From Epilithonimonas hispanica (GTDB taxonomy: Bacteria > Bacteroidota > Bacteroidia > Flavobacteriales > Weeksellaceae), in assembly GCF_003385395.1 (NCBI RefSeq), contig NZ_QNUG01000004.1, positions 1 through 64,000 on the forward strand: a DNA stretch of 64,000 nt, written 5' to 3'. Below the pieces are notes generated by a model. That model did not search any database, was not told the origin of the DNA, and saw only the letters and a list, made by a program, of their open reading frames with translations. Positions 17,377 to 26,560 of the stretch are shown here, piece after piece. Every line of letters starts with the position of its first letter. The first letter of the stretch is position 1. Both the position numbers and the translations under genes were made by a program.

Positions 17377-17380
17377 TTTT

Positions 17381-17440
17381 GTTAAACAATTTTGTGCAAA
17401 TGTATCCTATTTTTATTTTTTGACAAAATTGTTAAACATT
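17381..17440 (-). promoter_or_regulatory. Operon promoter with TetR operator-like inverted repeat
   Basis: On the minus strand TTTG (17427-17424), a 19-nt spacer and TACATTTG (17404-17397) match the Bacteroidota promoter TTTG-N19-TAnnTTTG. Arms GTTAAACAATTTTGT (17381-17395) and ACAAAATTGTTAAAC (17423-17437) form an imperfect inverted repeat, one arm over the expected start of transcription, the other over the -33 box. A third partial TTAAACAAAATTG follows at about 17445-17457. Repressor binding here would block the operon. Confidence 0.75.
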
Positions 17441-17544
17441 AATATTAAACAAAATTGAAAATTTAATACAAAATTAACATTGTGCTTTTCTATTACACTT
17501 TTCATAGGACAAGAATTACCCTTCTATTATAAACTTAAAATCTG

Positions 17545-17552
17545 TAACTTTG
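17545..17552 (+). promoter_or_regulatory. Promoter -7 element TAACTTTG
   Basis: TAACTTTGC fits the -7 consensus. It would give the methyltransferase gene at 17635 a leader of roughly 80 nt. Confidence 0.5.
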
Positions 17553-17634
17553 CAAAATCTATAAAATAGGTTTCCAAAAAGTATAAAATCCTAAAATTGG
17601 AAATCTAGACAACCCATAATTTTTATAATCATCA

Positions 17635-18840
17635 ATGGAACTCATACACCGTAATCTTTTAATTGGTATTCACGACTCGCTTCAAGAAACATTTTTCGAA
17701 GACAGAAAATACGCCGACAAAGTCATAGAAAGACTTTTAAAATCTCACAGAAAATGGGGAAGCGAAGACCGTAAAGTGGTTTCCGAGATCTTCTACAATA
17801 TCATCCGTTGGAAAAAACGCTTGGAGTACTACATGGGAGAAGGTGTAAAACCTAACAATGTTTACAAAATGATTCTTGCTTACCTACTTTGGAGCAAAAC
17901 ACATTATAAAAAATTTGAAGAATTTGACGGAATCAAAGTGGCAGACATCCTTACCAAGTTAAAAAAGGGAACAGTTCCAACAAAAGCAATAGAATACTCT
18001 ATCCCAGATTGGTTAGCAGAAACGCTTGAAAAAGAACTAGGAAAAAACTGGGAAAGAGAAATGCTAGCACTTAACGAGCAAGCGCCAACAGTTCTACGTA
18101 CCAACTCTCTTAAAACTACACCAAGAGAATTAATCGCTGATTTGAATGACGAAAATGTAGAAGCTTTCACGATCAAGAATTATCCAGATGCTGTTCAGTT
18201 AGCTGAAAAGAAAAATGTTTTCTTGACCTCAGCTTTCAAAGATGGGTTGTTTGAAGTGCAAGATGCAAGTTCTCAAAAAATTGGGCAATTGCTAGATGTA
18301 AAAGAAGGTATGCGTGTTGTGGATGCTTGTGCTGGTGCCGGTGGAAAAACTTTGCATTTGGCAGCTTTGATGAAAAACAAAGGTCAAATCATTGCACTAG
18401 ACATCTACGAATGGAAATTAGCTGAACTAAAAAGACGTGCAAAAAGAGCTGGCGCACACAATATAGAAACAAGAACTATTACCGATAACAAAGTTATCAA
18501 AAGATTGCACGAGAAAGCAGATAGATTATTAATAGATGCCCCTTGTTCTGGTCTTGGTGTTTTGAAAAGAAACCCTGATTCTAAATGGAAAATAGACCAA
18601 GCGTTCATTGATAGAATCAAAGGTGAACAACAGCAGATTTTACAGGATTATTCCAAAATCCTGAAAAAAGGAGGACAAATGATCTACGCAACCTGCTCTA
18701 TTCTACCATCAGAAAATAATGAACAAGTAAAGACTTTCTTAAAAAACAATCCAGATTATACTCTTATTAAAGATGAAAAAATAATGCCTAGCGAAGGATA
18801 TGATGGATTCTATATGGCGTTAATAAAACGAAATGGATAA
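17635..18840 (+). CDS. RsmB/NOP-family RNA (cytosine-5-)-methyltransferase
   Basis: A 401-residue SAM-dependent m5C methyltransferase, probably acting on rRNA. An N-terminal helical NusB-like part (residues 1-130) precedes the catalytic domain. SAM motif I is VVDACAGAGGKTLHLA at 228-243, the motif IV cysteine is Cys304 (DAPCSGLG), and the motif VI catalytic cysteine is Cys354 (YATCSILPSENNEQ). No PUA domain follows. The exact position modified cannot be told; RsmB-like is the best fit by architecture. Confidence 0.9.
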   Translation: MELIHRNLLIGIHDSLQETFFEDRKYADKVIERLLKSHRKWGSEDRKVVSEIFYNIIRWKKRLEYYMGEGVKPNNVYKMILAYLLWSKTHYKKFEEFDGIKVADILTKLKKGTVPTKAIEYSIPDWLAETLEKELGKNWEREMLALNEQAPTVLRTNSLKTTPRELIADLNDENVEAFTIKNYPDAVQLAEKKNVFLTSAFKDGLFEVQDASSQKIGQLLDVKEGMRVVDACAGAGGKTLHLAALMKNKGQIIALDIYEWKLAELKRRAKRAGAHNIETRTITDNKVIKRLHEKADRLLIDAPCSGLGVLKRNPDSKWKIDQAFIDRIKGEQQQILQDYSKILKKGGQMIYATCSILPSENNEQVKTFLKNNPDYTLIKDEKIMPSEGYDGFYMALIKRNG

Positions 18841-18850
18841 AAAAAAAAAA

Positions 18851-18893
18851 TAATCCTTGAGGAAATGAATATCCTCAAGGATTAAAAAAACAC
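18851..18893. terminator. Hairpin oriented as a minus-strand terminator
   Basis: A perfect 12-bp stem AATCCTTGAGGA / TCCTCAAGGATT starts 11 nt after the methyltransferase stop codon. On the plus strand A-runs flank it on both sides; only the minus-strand reading places a T-run after the stem. As a plus-strand terminator it is therefore atypical. It may act on an antisense transcript or simply protect the mRNA 3' end. Confidence 0.6.
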
Positions 18894-18980
18894 AAATGAT
18901 GAAAGCACAAATCTAAAACTTATTTTTATAAGACACATTATTATTTGTATTTTTAAAAAAAAATTATATTTTTTTAACAT

Positions 18981-19014
18981 AAAAAAAGAGATTCAATTGA
19001 GTCTCTTTTTTTGT
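18981..19014. terminator. Bidirectional hairpin terminator
   Basis: AAAAAGAGATTCAA / TTGAGTCTCTTTTT forms a stem flanked by an A-run and a T-run. The 306-bp gap 18841-19146 holds this hairpin, the one at 18851, and the next gene's promoter; no ORF was seen. Confidence 0.75.
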
Positions 19015-19118
19015 TAGACATATATTATAAAACGCTTTAATAATACTTCTTTATAAATTTAATAATATATCTAATCAATATCATATTTTAGACTCATTCT
19101 AAAGTCAGATTTAATGAT

Positions 19119-19126
19119 TAAATTTG
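19119..19126 (+). promoter_or_regulatory. Promoter -7 element TAAATTTG
   Basis: TAAATTTGC lies 20 nt before the ATG of the ferredoxin reductase gene and fits TAnnTTTG. Confidence 0.55.
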
Positions 19127-19146
19127 CATTTCCAAAATTCTTATAA

Positions 19147-20199
19147 ATGTTTGAAACAGATATCATTATAGTAGGTGCTGGTCCAACAGGACTTTTCACC
19201 GTTTTTGAAGCAGGATTACTGAAATTGAGATGCCACTTGATTGATGCTCTTCCACAACCTGGTGGACAATTAACAGAACTTTATCCAAAGAAACCAATCT
19301 TTGACATTCCTGGATTCCCAAGTGTAGATGCTGGTGTATTGGTTGATAACCTGATGGAACAAATCAAACAATTTGAACCTCAATTTTCATTAGCTCAAAA
19401 AGCTGTGAGCTATGAAAAAACCGAAGAAGGAGACTTCATTGTAACTACAAGTCGCGGTGAAAAAATTAAAGGTAAAGCCATTGCAATTGCTGGTGGCTTG
19501 GGAAGTTTTGACCCAAGAAAACCAGAGTTGGAAAACATCGATAAGTTCGAGGAAAATGGTGTCGAGTATTTCGTAAGAGAACCGGAGATGTTCCGTGACA
19601 AAAAAATCGTGATTGCCGGAGGTGGAGATTCTGCTTTGGATTGGTCGGTTTTCTTAGCAGATGTTGCTTCTGAAGTGACTTTGATTCATAGAAGAAATGA
19701 GTTCCGTGGTGCATTAGATTCAGTAGAAAAAGTAACTGAACTTAAACGTCAAGGAAAAATCAACCTGATTACACCTGCTGAAGTTACAGGACTAATTGGT
19801 GATGATAAATTAACTGGAATCGAAATTGAAAAAGATGGTGAAAAATCAATCTTGGAAACAGATTACCTTATTCCATTATTTGGATTGACTCCTAAGTTAG
19901 GTCCATTATCGGATTGGGGATTGGAAATCGAAAAAAATGCGATCAAAGTAAACAACGCATTAGATTACCAAACCAATGTTGATGGAATCTACGCCATTGG
20001 TGATATTAATACTTATCCCGGAAAATTAAAATTGATTCTTTGTGGTTTCCACGAAGCTACATTGATGGTTCAAAGTGTTTATAATAGACTTAATCCAGGT
20101 AAAAAATTCGTTTTAAAATATACTACCGTAAGTGGTGTGGACGGTTTCGATGGAACTAGAAAAGAAGCTGAAAAAGCGGTTGTCAAATCTATTGATTAG
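19147..20199 (+). CDS. Ferredoxin--NADP reductase, thioredoxin-reductase-like type
   Basis: A 350-residue FAD- and NAD(P)H-binding protein. The FAD motif IIIVGAGPTGLFTVFEAG is at residues 6-23 and the NAD(P)H motif IVIAGGGDSALDWSVFLA is near 155-172. The C-terminal YAIGDINTYPGKLKLILCGFHEA is the flavin-binding end of this family. There is no redox C-x-x-C, so it is not a thioredoxin reductase but the YumC-like ferredoxin reductase. The next gene encodes a 2Fe-2S ferredoxin, its likely electron partner, although a terminator and a separate promoter lie between them. Confidence 0.87.
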   Translation: MFETDIIIVGAGPTGLFTVFEAGLLKLRCHLIDALPQPGGQLTELYPKKPIFDIPGFPSVDAGVLVDNLMEQIKQFEPQFSLAQKAVSYEKTEEGDFIVTTSRGEKIKGKAIAIAGGLGSFDPRKPELENIDKFEENGVEYFVREPEMFRDKKIVIAGGGDSALDWSVFLADVASEVTLIHRRNEFRGALDSVEKVTELKRQGKINLITPAEVTGLIGDDKLTGIEIEKDGEKSILETDYLIPLFGLTPKLGPLSDWGLEIEKNAIKVNNALDYQTNVDGIYAIGDINTYPGKLKLILCGFHEATLMVQSVYNRLNPGKKFVLKYTTVSGVDGFDGTRKEAEKAVVKSID

Positions 20200-20223
20200 A
20201 ATTTTTCACTTCATACATAAATT

Positions 20224-20256
20224 AAAAGAGGGTTTTCGTAATCCTCTTTTTTTTAT
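20224..20256 (+). terminator. Intrinsic terminator
   Basis: AAAAGAGG / CCTCTTTT with an 11-nt loop and a T-run ends the ferredoxin reductase transcript. Confidence 0.75.
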
Positions 20257-20319
20257 ACTTTAGTTTGAAACTATCAATCAAAATCTAACATCCGACATCT
20301 TTTTCTAAAATCTATCTCT

Positions 20320-20327
20320 TATCTTTG
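20320..20327 (+). promoter_or_regulatory. Promoter -7 element abutting the ferredoxin start codon
   Basis: TATCTTTG is separated from the ATG at 20332 by only CAAA. If it is used, transcription starts at or beside the start codon, giving a leaderless mRNA. No good -33 TTTG was seen at the usual distance. Confidence 0.5.
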
Positions 20328-20331
20328 CAAA

Positions 20332-20664
20332 ATGTCAGACGTTAATATTACAATCATAGATAGAGAAGGCGTTTCTCACACAATTCCTGCACCAACAGAT
20401 ATGGCAATGAGCATTATGGAAGTTGTCCGTGCCTACGAATTGGCAGAAGAAGGAACCATCGGAATCTGCGGAGGAATGGCCATGTGCGCTTCTTGCCAAT
20501 GTTATGTGCTAAGTGAAAATGTCCCACTTCCGGAGATGTTGCCAGATGAAGAGGCTATGCTTGCAGAAGCTTTTAATGTGAAGCCTAACAGTAGATTAGG
20601 TTGTCAAATTCCTGTAACACCAGAATTGGAAGGACTTGTTATAGAATTAGCTCCGGAATATTAG
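20332..20664 (+). CDS. [2Fe-2S] ferredoxin, adrenodoxin type
   Basis: A 110-residue soluble electron carrier. The cluster ligands follow the adrenodoxin/Isc ferredoxin pattern C-x5-C-x2-C plus a distant cysteine: ICGGMAMCASCQC near residues 46-58 and RLGCQIPV near 88-95. It is the likely redox partner of the ferredoxin reductase encoded just upstream. No isc or hsc genes are adjacent, so a dedicated Fe-S assembly role is not supported by context. Confidence 0.9.
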   Translation: MSDVNITIIDREGVSHTIPAPTDMAMSIMEVVRAYELAEEGTIGICGGMAMCASCQCYVLSENVPLPEMLPDEEAMLAEAFNVKPNSRLGCQIPVTPELEGLVIELAPEY

Positions 20665-20682
20665 AAGTTATATAATTAAATA

Positions 20683-20724
20683 AGAGAGAGAGAGAGAAAA
20701 AGCTGTTGTTTTTTTCTCTCTTTC
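20683..20724 (+). terminator. Terminator built on a GA dinucleotide run
   Basis: A simple (GA)n repeat GAGAGAGAGAGAGAAAAA pairs with TTTTTTTCTCTC after a short loop and ends with T-rich sequence. The dinucleotide run could vary in length between strains. Confidence 0.65.
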
Positions 20725-20781
20725 ATTTAATAGACTTTTTATTGGAATCATTTTTGAATTGAGTTTTAAATAAATATAATT

Positions 20782-21321
20782 ATGAAAAGATCTTTTCTAA
20801 AAATAGCAATTCCAGTTTCTGTTGGAATTTTGGGAATCTTAATTTTCGAATCCTATTCTGTGAGAATTCCTCAAAACGCAACAGCAATTCAAGATTTCGA
20901 TTCAGAAAAATATCTGGGCAAATGGTACGAGATTGCACGCTTTGATTTTAAATTTGAAAAAAACCTAAATCAAGTTACGGCAACCTATTCCAAAAACCCC
21001 GATGGCACCATTAAAGTTGATAACAAAGGTTATGATTACGTGAAAAAAGAATGGAAACAAAGCATTGGTGAAGCAAAATTTGTGAACACAGAAAACGAGG
21101 CTAGATTAAAAGTTTCTTTCTTCAAACCATTTTGGGCAGCTTATAATGTGATTGATTTGGTAGATTACAAATATGCCCTGGTTGCAGGAAAAAACCTAGA
21201 TTACTTATGGATCTTGTCTCGCGAAAAAACAATTCCACAAGATATCAAAACTCAATTTTTTGAGAAAGCAAAATTGATTGGCTATGATATTAATAATTTA
21301 GTTTGGGTTGAACAAAACTAA
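20782..21321 (+). CDS. Lipocalin (Blc-like)
   Basis: A 179-residue lipocalin that would bind lipids or other small hydrophobic molecules. The N-terminal hydrophobic segment (FLKIAIPVSVGILGILIFE) has no lipobox cysteine, so the protein is membrane-anchored or secreted rather than a classical Blc lipoprotein. The first lipocalin signature is clear: YLGKWYEIARFDFKFEK near residues 47-63, and the later DYLWILSREKTI matches the bacterial lipocalin end motif. It is monocistronic. Confidence 0.9.
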   Translation: MKRSFLKIAIPVSVGILGILIFESYSVRIPQNATAIQDFDSEKYLGKWYEIARFDFKFEKNLNQVTATYSKNPDGTIKVDNKGYDYVKKEWKQSIGEAKFVNTENEARLKVSFFKPFWAAYNVIDLVDYKYALVAGKNLDYLWILSREKTIPQDIKTQFFEKAKLIGYDINNLVWVEQN

Positions 21322-21448
21322 ATAAAAACATACTTTCTTATCATTGTAAACCAAATAGTTATAAAACACGCAATAGTTTTAACCTAAAATATTATAGCTA
21401 ATATTAAGACAATTTGATTAATTTAGTTAAAAATTTAGAGGTTCTAGC

Positions 21449-24400
21449 ATGAAACAGTTACTACTATTGATTAGTTTTATTACAACACAACTTTTATATT
21501 CTCAAAGTTGTCCTAATATAACTGCAACTGATATTTCCGGCAATACCTCTGTGCATTTGAGTTGTGCAACCGGTGGATGCGTAGAGCTAACAACCAATGT
21601 TCCGAAGAGTTATCTTACGACTTCTTATCAAGTCGCAAGCTCAACTTATGCCCCCGTTATCCCGTTTGATCAAGGCACTCCATTAAATGCTAAAACTGAT
21701 GATACTTTTTCAGACATCATTCCTCTACCTTTCAATTTTTATTTTTATGGTTCCAAATATAATAAGATAGTCATAAGCACCAACGGCTTTCTTACTTTTG
21801 ACACGTTACAAGCTGGCTTGGCAAGCAATCCCAATATCTTAGGTAGCAATCCTAATTCTTCTTTACCACAAAATTCAATTTTTGGGATTATGCAGGATTT
21901 GATTTTTTCGGATACTGATGATTCTGAGATTTATTACGAAGTTATAGGAAGCTCGCCTTGCCGAAAATTTGTTATTAACTTTTATAAAGCCAAACTGGCA
22001 GGTTGCGCAGAAACCTCTAGTTTCCAAATTGTATTATCGGAGTTTTCTAACGAAATAGATGTCATTGTAGAAAACAAGCCTTTTCCTTGTACAACCGCAC
22101 GTTTCAAAGAATCTTTGATAGGAATTATGAATGCATCTGGAACCGAGGGTGTATCGCCTCTAGGAAGAAACGCAGAAATTTGGCAATCTGGCAACGAGAG
22201 TTGGAAATTTAGCCCAAATGGCAATCAGATACAACCAAGCATTTTTTGGAGAAACTCGGCAAATCAGCTTGTAGGATCTACTGCTACAATCAATGCATGC
22301 CCAAGTAAATCAGATGTTTATACTGTAACTCTCAACTATACTTTATGCAACACCAACTATAAATTTACCGACAGTATCGATGTAACTTATGATCAAAGTG
22401 GAAGTGCGCCGGTAATAAATACGCCGGTTAACTTCAGCTACACAGTTTGTGATAATAATGCCGATAATACAGAAACTTTTGATTGGAGCACGCTGGTTAA
22501 GCCTCTCATAACAACAGATCCCACGATGAATGTAAAATTTTATCAATCTTTAGCTGCAGCCGAAGCAGGTGCGGGTTCTGGCATTACTGATATTCATGAA
22601 GGATCTTACGTTGTTTACGCAAGAGTTACCAACCCCAAAGGTTGCTATTCTGTAGGAATCGTCAATATGAACATTACTTTTCTGGATAAAATTGAAGCTA
22701 TAGATATTAAAAAAATCTTATGCTTTGATGGTACAGAGGACGTTACAATTGATCTAAGCACGATCTATCCAGAAATGCTAACCACAACAATTTCCGAAAT
22801 CAGCAATGTTACATTTTACACCAATTTGGCAGATGCAACAGTACCAAACATCGGCACATCAATACCAGCAATCCAAACGATTATAGATGATGTTAATCTG
22901 GTTACTTATGTTTATTATGTCCGTTTCGAAAATGCTGCCGGTTGTTACACCGTTAAAAAAATCACCATAGAACTTCGTAATCCCCAGGCTGTGCAGGATC
23001 AAGATATTTGTGACTTCGAAAATGATGGAGAAGAAACGGTTTTACTGAGCAGTTTAAACAATCGAATAGCCGGTTCCCAACCAGTAACTTTAAGTTATTT
23101 CCAAAATGCTTCGGATGCTAATAATAACACTAATGCAATTACAACATTTCAACTTACAAATACCAATTCACCAGCTGTTGTATATGCACGTTTAGACATG
23201 AAAGCTTTTAATGGAGATTGCTACCGAGTATACCCAATCACCCTTAAACTCATACCAAGTCCTTTTCTTACAAAAGAATCGATAACCGTAAATTTGGGAG
23301 ATATTTGCGATAATAATAATGATGATGTAGAAACTTACGACTTAACGCAACACGAAAAAGACATCTACGCTGGAACAGAATCATTTAGTTTCAGTTATTA
23401 CTTAAGCTATAATGCCTCTAATAACACATTAGGAAATATGATTTCCAATCCAGCAGGCTTTTCTATATCAAAAAATACAGATGTATATGTAAAGGTAGCA
23501 AGAGGTGCTTGCTTTGCAATTGCTAAAATTACAATCAACTTTGATTTTCTCCCCACAGTTACTCTAAAACCTGGTATCATTTCAAAATGTGACAAAGGTT
23601 ATGATTATGGTGAAACATACGACCTCAACGATGCCAAATCAGAGATGTTCCCTGCGTCCCAAAATTCAGATCTACTTGCAGATATGGACGTCACCTTTTA
23701 TGAAAATCAAGAAAATGCAAACCTTGGCACTTCTACAATTAGCAATTTTCAAACAACAAACTATAATACCGTTACGTTCTGGGCAAGATTCCAATCAAAA
23801 AATACCCATTGCTACTCGTTGCACCTATTGTTTTGAAAACTTATTTCCCTCCCAAAGCCATTCCTTCCAGCATCCGAGTTTGTGATAGTAATTTGGATGG
23901 AACTCCTCAAGTCAATTTATTATTAAAAGATTACACAGACCGGATGGTGAGTGAGCCAGATCCAGAAAATCATTTTATGTTCTACTTGACTCCGGCAGAT
24001 GTATTGAGTAATAATCCGATTAAAGATCCTGAAAATTTTTCTCCAAATCCTTTTCCAAATAGAATCTGGGTATTAGTAGAAAACCTCTCTGGTTGTTATA
24101 CATTACCCTCTACAATTGATTTTATTATAAATTCGTCTGTACCTATAATGAAAGATACTTTTCTACTAGAACAGTGTGATGAAGCGAATGACGGAAAAGA
24201 AATTCTGAATCTAAATCAATTTGAAAATCAAATCCATAACAGTAAGACTGCAAATTTTTCTTATTATCCAACTTTGGCAGATTTAAACAATAATGTCAAC
24301 GAGATTGTTTCGCCTACTTCTTATCAATATGACAACATTGTTCATCCTCCAGTAATTTTTGTAAAGGTAGAAGAAACAGGTTATTGTCCTGCATTGGTAA

Positions 24401-25131
24401 AGATTAATATCAATTTAAAAAACACACCTATTTTTGAATTACCAGCCTACTATTTCTGTCCCGGTGTTGGTATAAGAATAGAACCAGATTTATCGTATCT
24501 ACTTCCAAAATCTTACACTTGGAAAAACCCAGCAGGAGAAATCATTTCAAAAGACAGTTATATCGATAACATCAAAACAGAAGGTAAGTACTCTCTCACC
24601 ATCACTATAGATAATGGATGCGAATATACTGAGTACTTTGACATCATCGCTTATGAAGTTCCTGTGATTACTCAATTATTAGGTACCGGAGCCAATTCTT
24701 ATCAGATAATCGCGAATGGAAGCAAGAAAATTCTTTACTCAATGGATGGCATCAATTGGCAAGCTTCTAATATCTTTGAGAATATACCACCTGGTCCTGT
24801 TACATTTTATGTAAGATTCGAAGATTCTAAATGTTTAGGCATCCCTAAAAAAGGCTTATCTGTGAAGATAAATAATGTAATAACACCTAATAATGATGGC
24901 TATAATGACCAATGGAGTTTCCATAATCTTGATGTATTTCAAGATCAACCTTCCAATCTTAAAATCTATGACAGAAATGGAATATTGATTCACGAACAAT
25001 CTAGTACCACTAGATTTATTTGGAATGGACAATATAATGGAAGAGTTTTACCTACATCTAGCTATTGGTATATTATGACATTACCAGATAAAGTGCTAAG
25101 CGGATGGATTCTTCTAAAAAATCGAAACTAA
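21449..25131 (+). pseudogene. Large T9SS type B surface protein, interrupted by a 1-nt frameshift
   Basis: One gene read in two frames. Part 1 (21449-23836, 795 residues) has a signal peptide and a repeated module in which a cysteine-aromatic pair precedes each beta strand (GCYSVGIVN, GCYTVKKIT, DCYRVYPIT, ACFAIAKIT). Part 2 (to 25131) continues the modules and ends in the gliding-motility-associated C-terminal domain (VITPNNDGYNDQW, IYDRNG), the type B sorting signal for the type IX secretion system. The next module should read HCYSVAPIVLKTYF; this needs one base restored at about 23816-23818, between TAC TC and GTT GCA. A slippery A-AAA-AAT lies 13 nt upstream (23797-23803), but shifting there would lose the conserved Cys-Tyr. 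A real mutation or a consensus error is more likely than programmed frameshifting. Confidence 0.88.
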
Positions 25132-25308
25132 TTTCTGAAATTAAATTATACGCGTTTCAAATTCAATAATATAAAATGAGAAAGCAAATTAGAACGTGCA
25201 GTAAAATTGTATAAAATTACTCTTAAAAATCAACATTTACAATTTGCCTTTTGAAAAACAATTCCCTAACTTAGAACAACCAAATCACGATAAAAACCAA
25301 TTGGTAAT

Positions 25309-26226
25309 ATGGCGTTTATAGATTATTATAAAATTCTCGGAATTGAGAAAAATGCTACTGCTGACGACATCAAAAAAGCTTACAGAAAACTAGCTAGGAA
25401 ATATCATCCAGATATGAATCCGAACGATAAAGAAGCAGAGAAAAAATTCAAAGAAATCAATGAGGCAAATGAAGTACTAAGTAATCCGGAAAATCGTGCA
25501 AAGTATGATAAATATGGCGAACATTGGAAACACGGCGAAGAGTATGAACGTGCACAGCAACAACAGAGACAACAACAGCAATATTCTGGAAACTTTGGCA
25601 GTGGATTTTCAGGAGCAGATTTTGGAGAAGGCGAAGATTTTTCAGATTTCTTCCAATCGATGTTTGGTGGTGCTGGCGGAGGTTTTGGAAGAAATTCTAG
25701 AGGAAGTGCAAACGGAAAATTCAAAGGTCAGGACGTTTCTGCAGAACTAAATCTCAATCTAAGAGACGCTGCGAAAACACATCAGCAAACTTTTGATATC
25801 AATGGAAAAAAAGTAAGAATTACAATTCCTGCAGGCATATATGACGGTCAACAAATCAAACTGAAAGGTCATGGAAATCCTGGCATAAATGGAGGCCCAA
25901 ACGGTGATCTTTACATTACTTTCAACATTTCCGAAGACAAAGATTTCCAACGCGAAGGTGACAACTTAAGAACTTCCGTTGACATTGATGTTTATACCGC
26001 TATTTTAGGAGGTGATGTCAATATCCAAACACTTGAAAATTCTGTAAATCTAAAAGTGAAACCTGAAACTCAGAACGGAACAACCGTAAGACTTAAAGGC
26101 AAAGGCTTTCCGGTGTACAAAAAAGAAGGAGAATTTGGTGATTTATATGTGACATACAATGTAAAAATCCCAACCAATCTTACTGATAAACAAAAAGAAC
26201 TGTTTCAACAACTTAAAAATTCTTAA
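25309..26226 (+). CDS. cbpA: J-domain co-chaperone CbpA (curved DNA-binding protein)
   Basis: A 305-residue class II Hsp40. Residues 1-70 are a J-domain with HPD ([10 protein letters not shown]), followed by a Gln-rich stretch and a Gly/Phe-rich linker (about residues 80-145), then two C-terminal substrate-binding beta domains. There is no zinc finger, which sets it apart from DnaJ. It stimulates DnaK; CbpA also binds DNA in enterobacteria. The stop codon overlaps the start of a CbpM-like modulator, a coupling that supports CbpA rather than a general DnaJ. Confidence 0.9.
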   Translation: MAFIDYYKILGIEKNATADDIKKAYRKLARKYHPDMNPNDKEAEKKFKEINEANEVLSNPENRAKYDKYGEHWKHGEEYERAQQQQRQQQQYSGNFGSGFSGADFGEGEDFSDFFQSMFGGAGGGFGRNSRGSANGKFKGQDVSAELNLNLRDAAKTHQQTFDINGKKVRITIPAGIYDGQQIKLKGHGNPGINGGPNGDLYITFNISEDKDFQREGDNLRTSVDIDVYTAILGGDVNIQTLENSVNLKVKPETQNGTTVRLKGKGFPVYKKEGEFGDLYVTYNVKIPTNLTDKQKELFQQLKNS

Positions 26227-26534
26227 TGATGAACGAAAGAATCTCCATAGAAGAAATTATCCGATTATATAAAATAGATTATACTTTTCTCGACCAGTTA
26301 ATTGATTCGGAATTATTGCATCCTGAAACAGAAAACAGTATCCGATATATTGTCTATGAAGAATTATCTCATCTTGAGCGTTTTGCAAATTGGCATTACG
26401 ATTTGGATGTCAACCTCCCGGGAATCGAAATCATTCATAAGCTTCTGAATCAACTGGAAGAGCTGAAAAATGAAAATCGAAAATTACTGCAGAATGTTTC
26501 TAAGTTCGAAAACTGGGAAGATGTAGATTTTTAG
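26226..26534 (+). CDS. cbpM: Chaperone modulator CbpM
   Basis: A 102-residue protein of the CbpM/MerR-like type, which in E. coli binds the J-domain of CbpA and inhibits it. The N-terminal part ISIEEIIRLYKIDYTFLDQLIDSELLHP resembles the family's helix-turn-helix-like start, and a coiled tail follows (LLNQLEELKNENRKLLQ). The start overlaps the cbpA stop by one base (TAATG); ATG 26229 is an alternative. Translational coupling fits a stoichiometric inhibitor. Confidence 0.88.
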   Translation: MMNERISIEEIIRLYKIDYTFLDQLIDSELLHPETENSIRYIVYEELSHLERFANWHYDLDVNLPGIEIIHKLLNQLEELKNENRKLLQNVSKFENWEDVDF

Positions 26535-26548
26535 CCAATTTTTCTTTG

Positions 26549-26556
26549 TAAATTTG
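26549..26556 (+). promoter_or_regulatory. Promoter -7 element abutting the ypdA start codon
   Basis: TAAATTTG is separated from the ATG at 26561 by TGAG, the same 4-nt distance as at the ferredoxin gene. A leaderless ypdA mRNA is predicted if this promoter is used; readthrough from cbpM is the alternative. Confidence 0.45.
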
Positions 26557-26560
26557 TGAG

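Noticed and set aside
23797-23803. Programmed -1 frameshifting at A-AAA-AAT.
   Set aside because: The product would lose the Cys-Tyr pair that is conserved in every other module; a 1-nt deletion downstream explains the data better. Kept only as an alternative in the findings.
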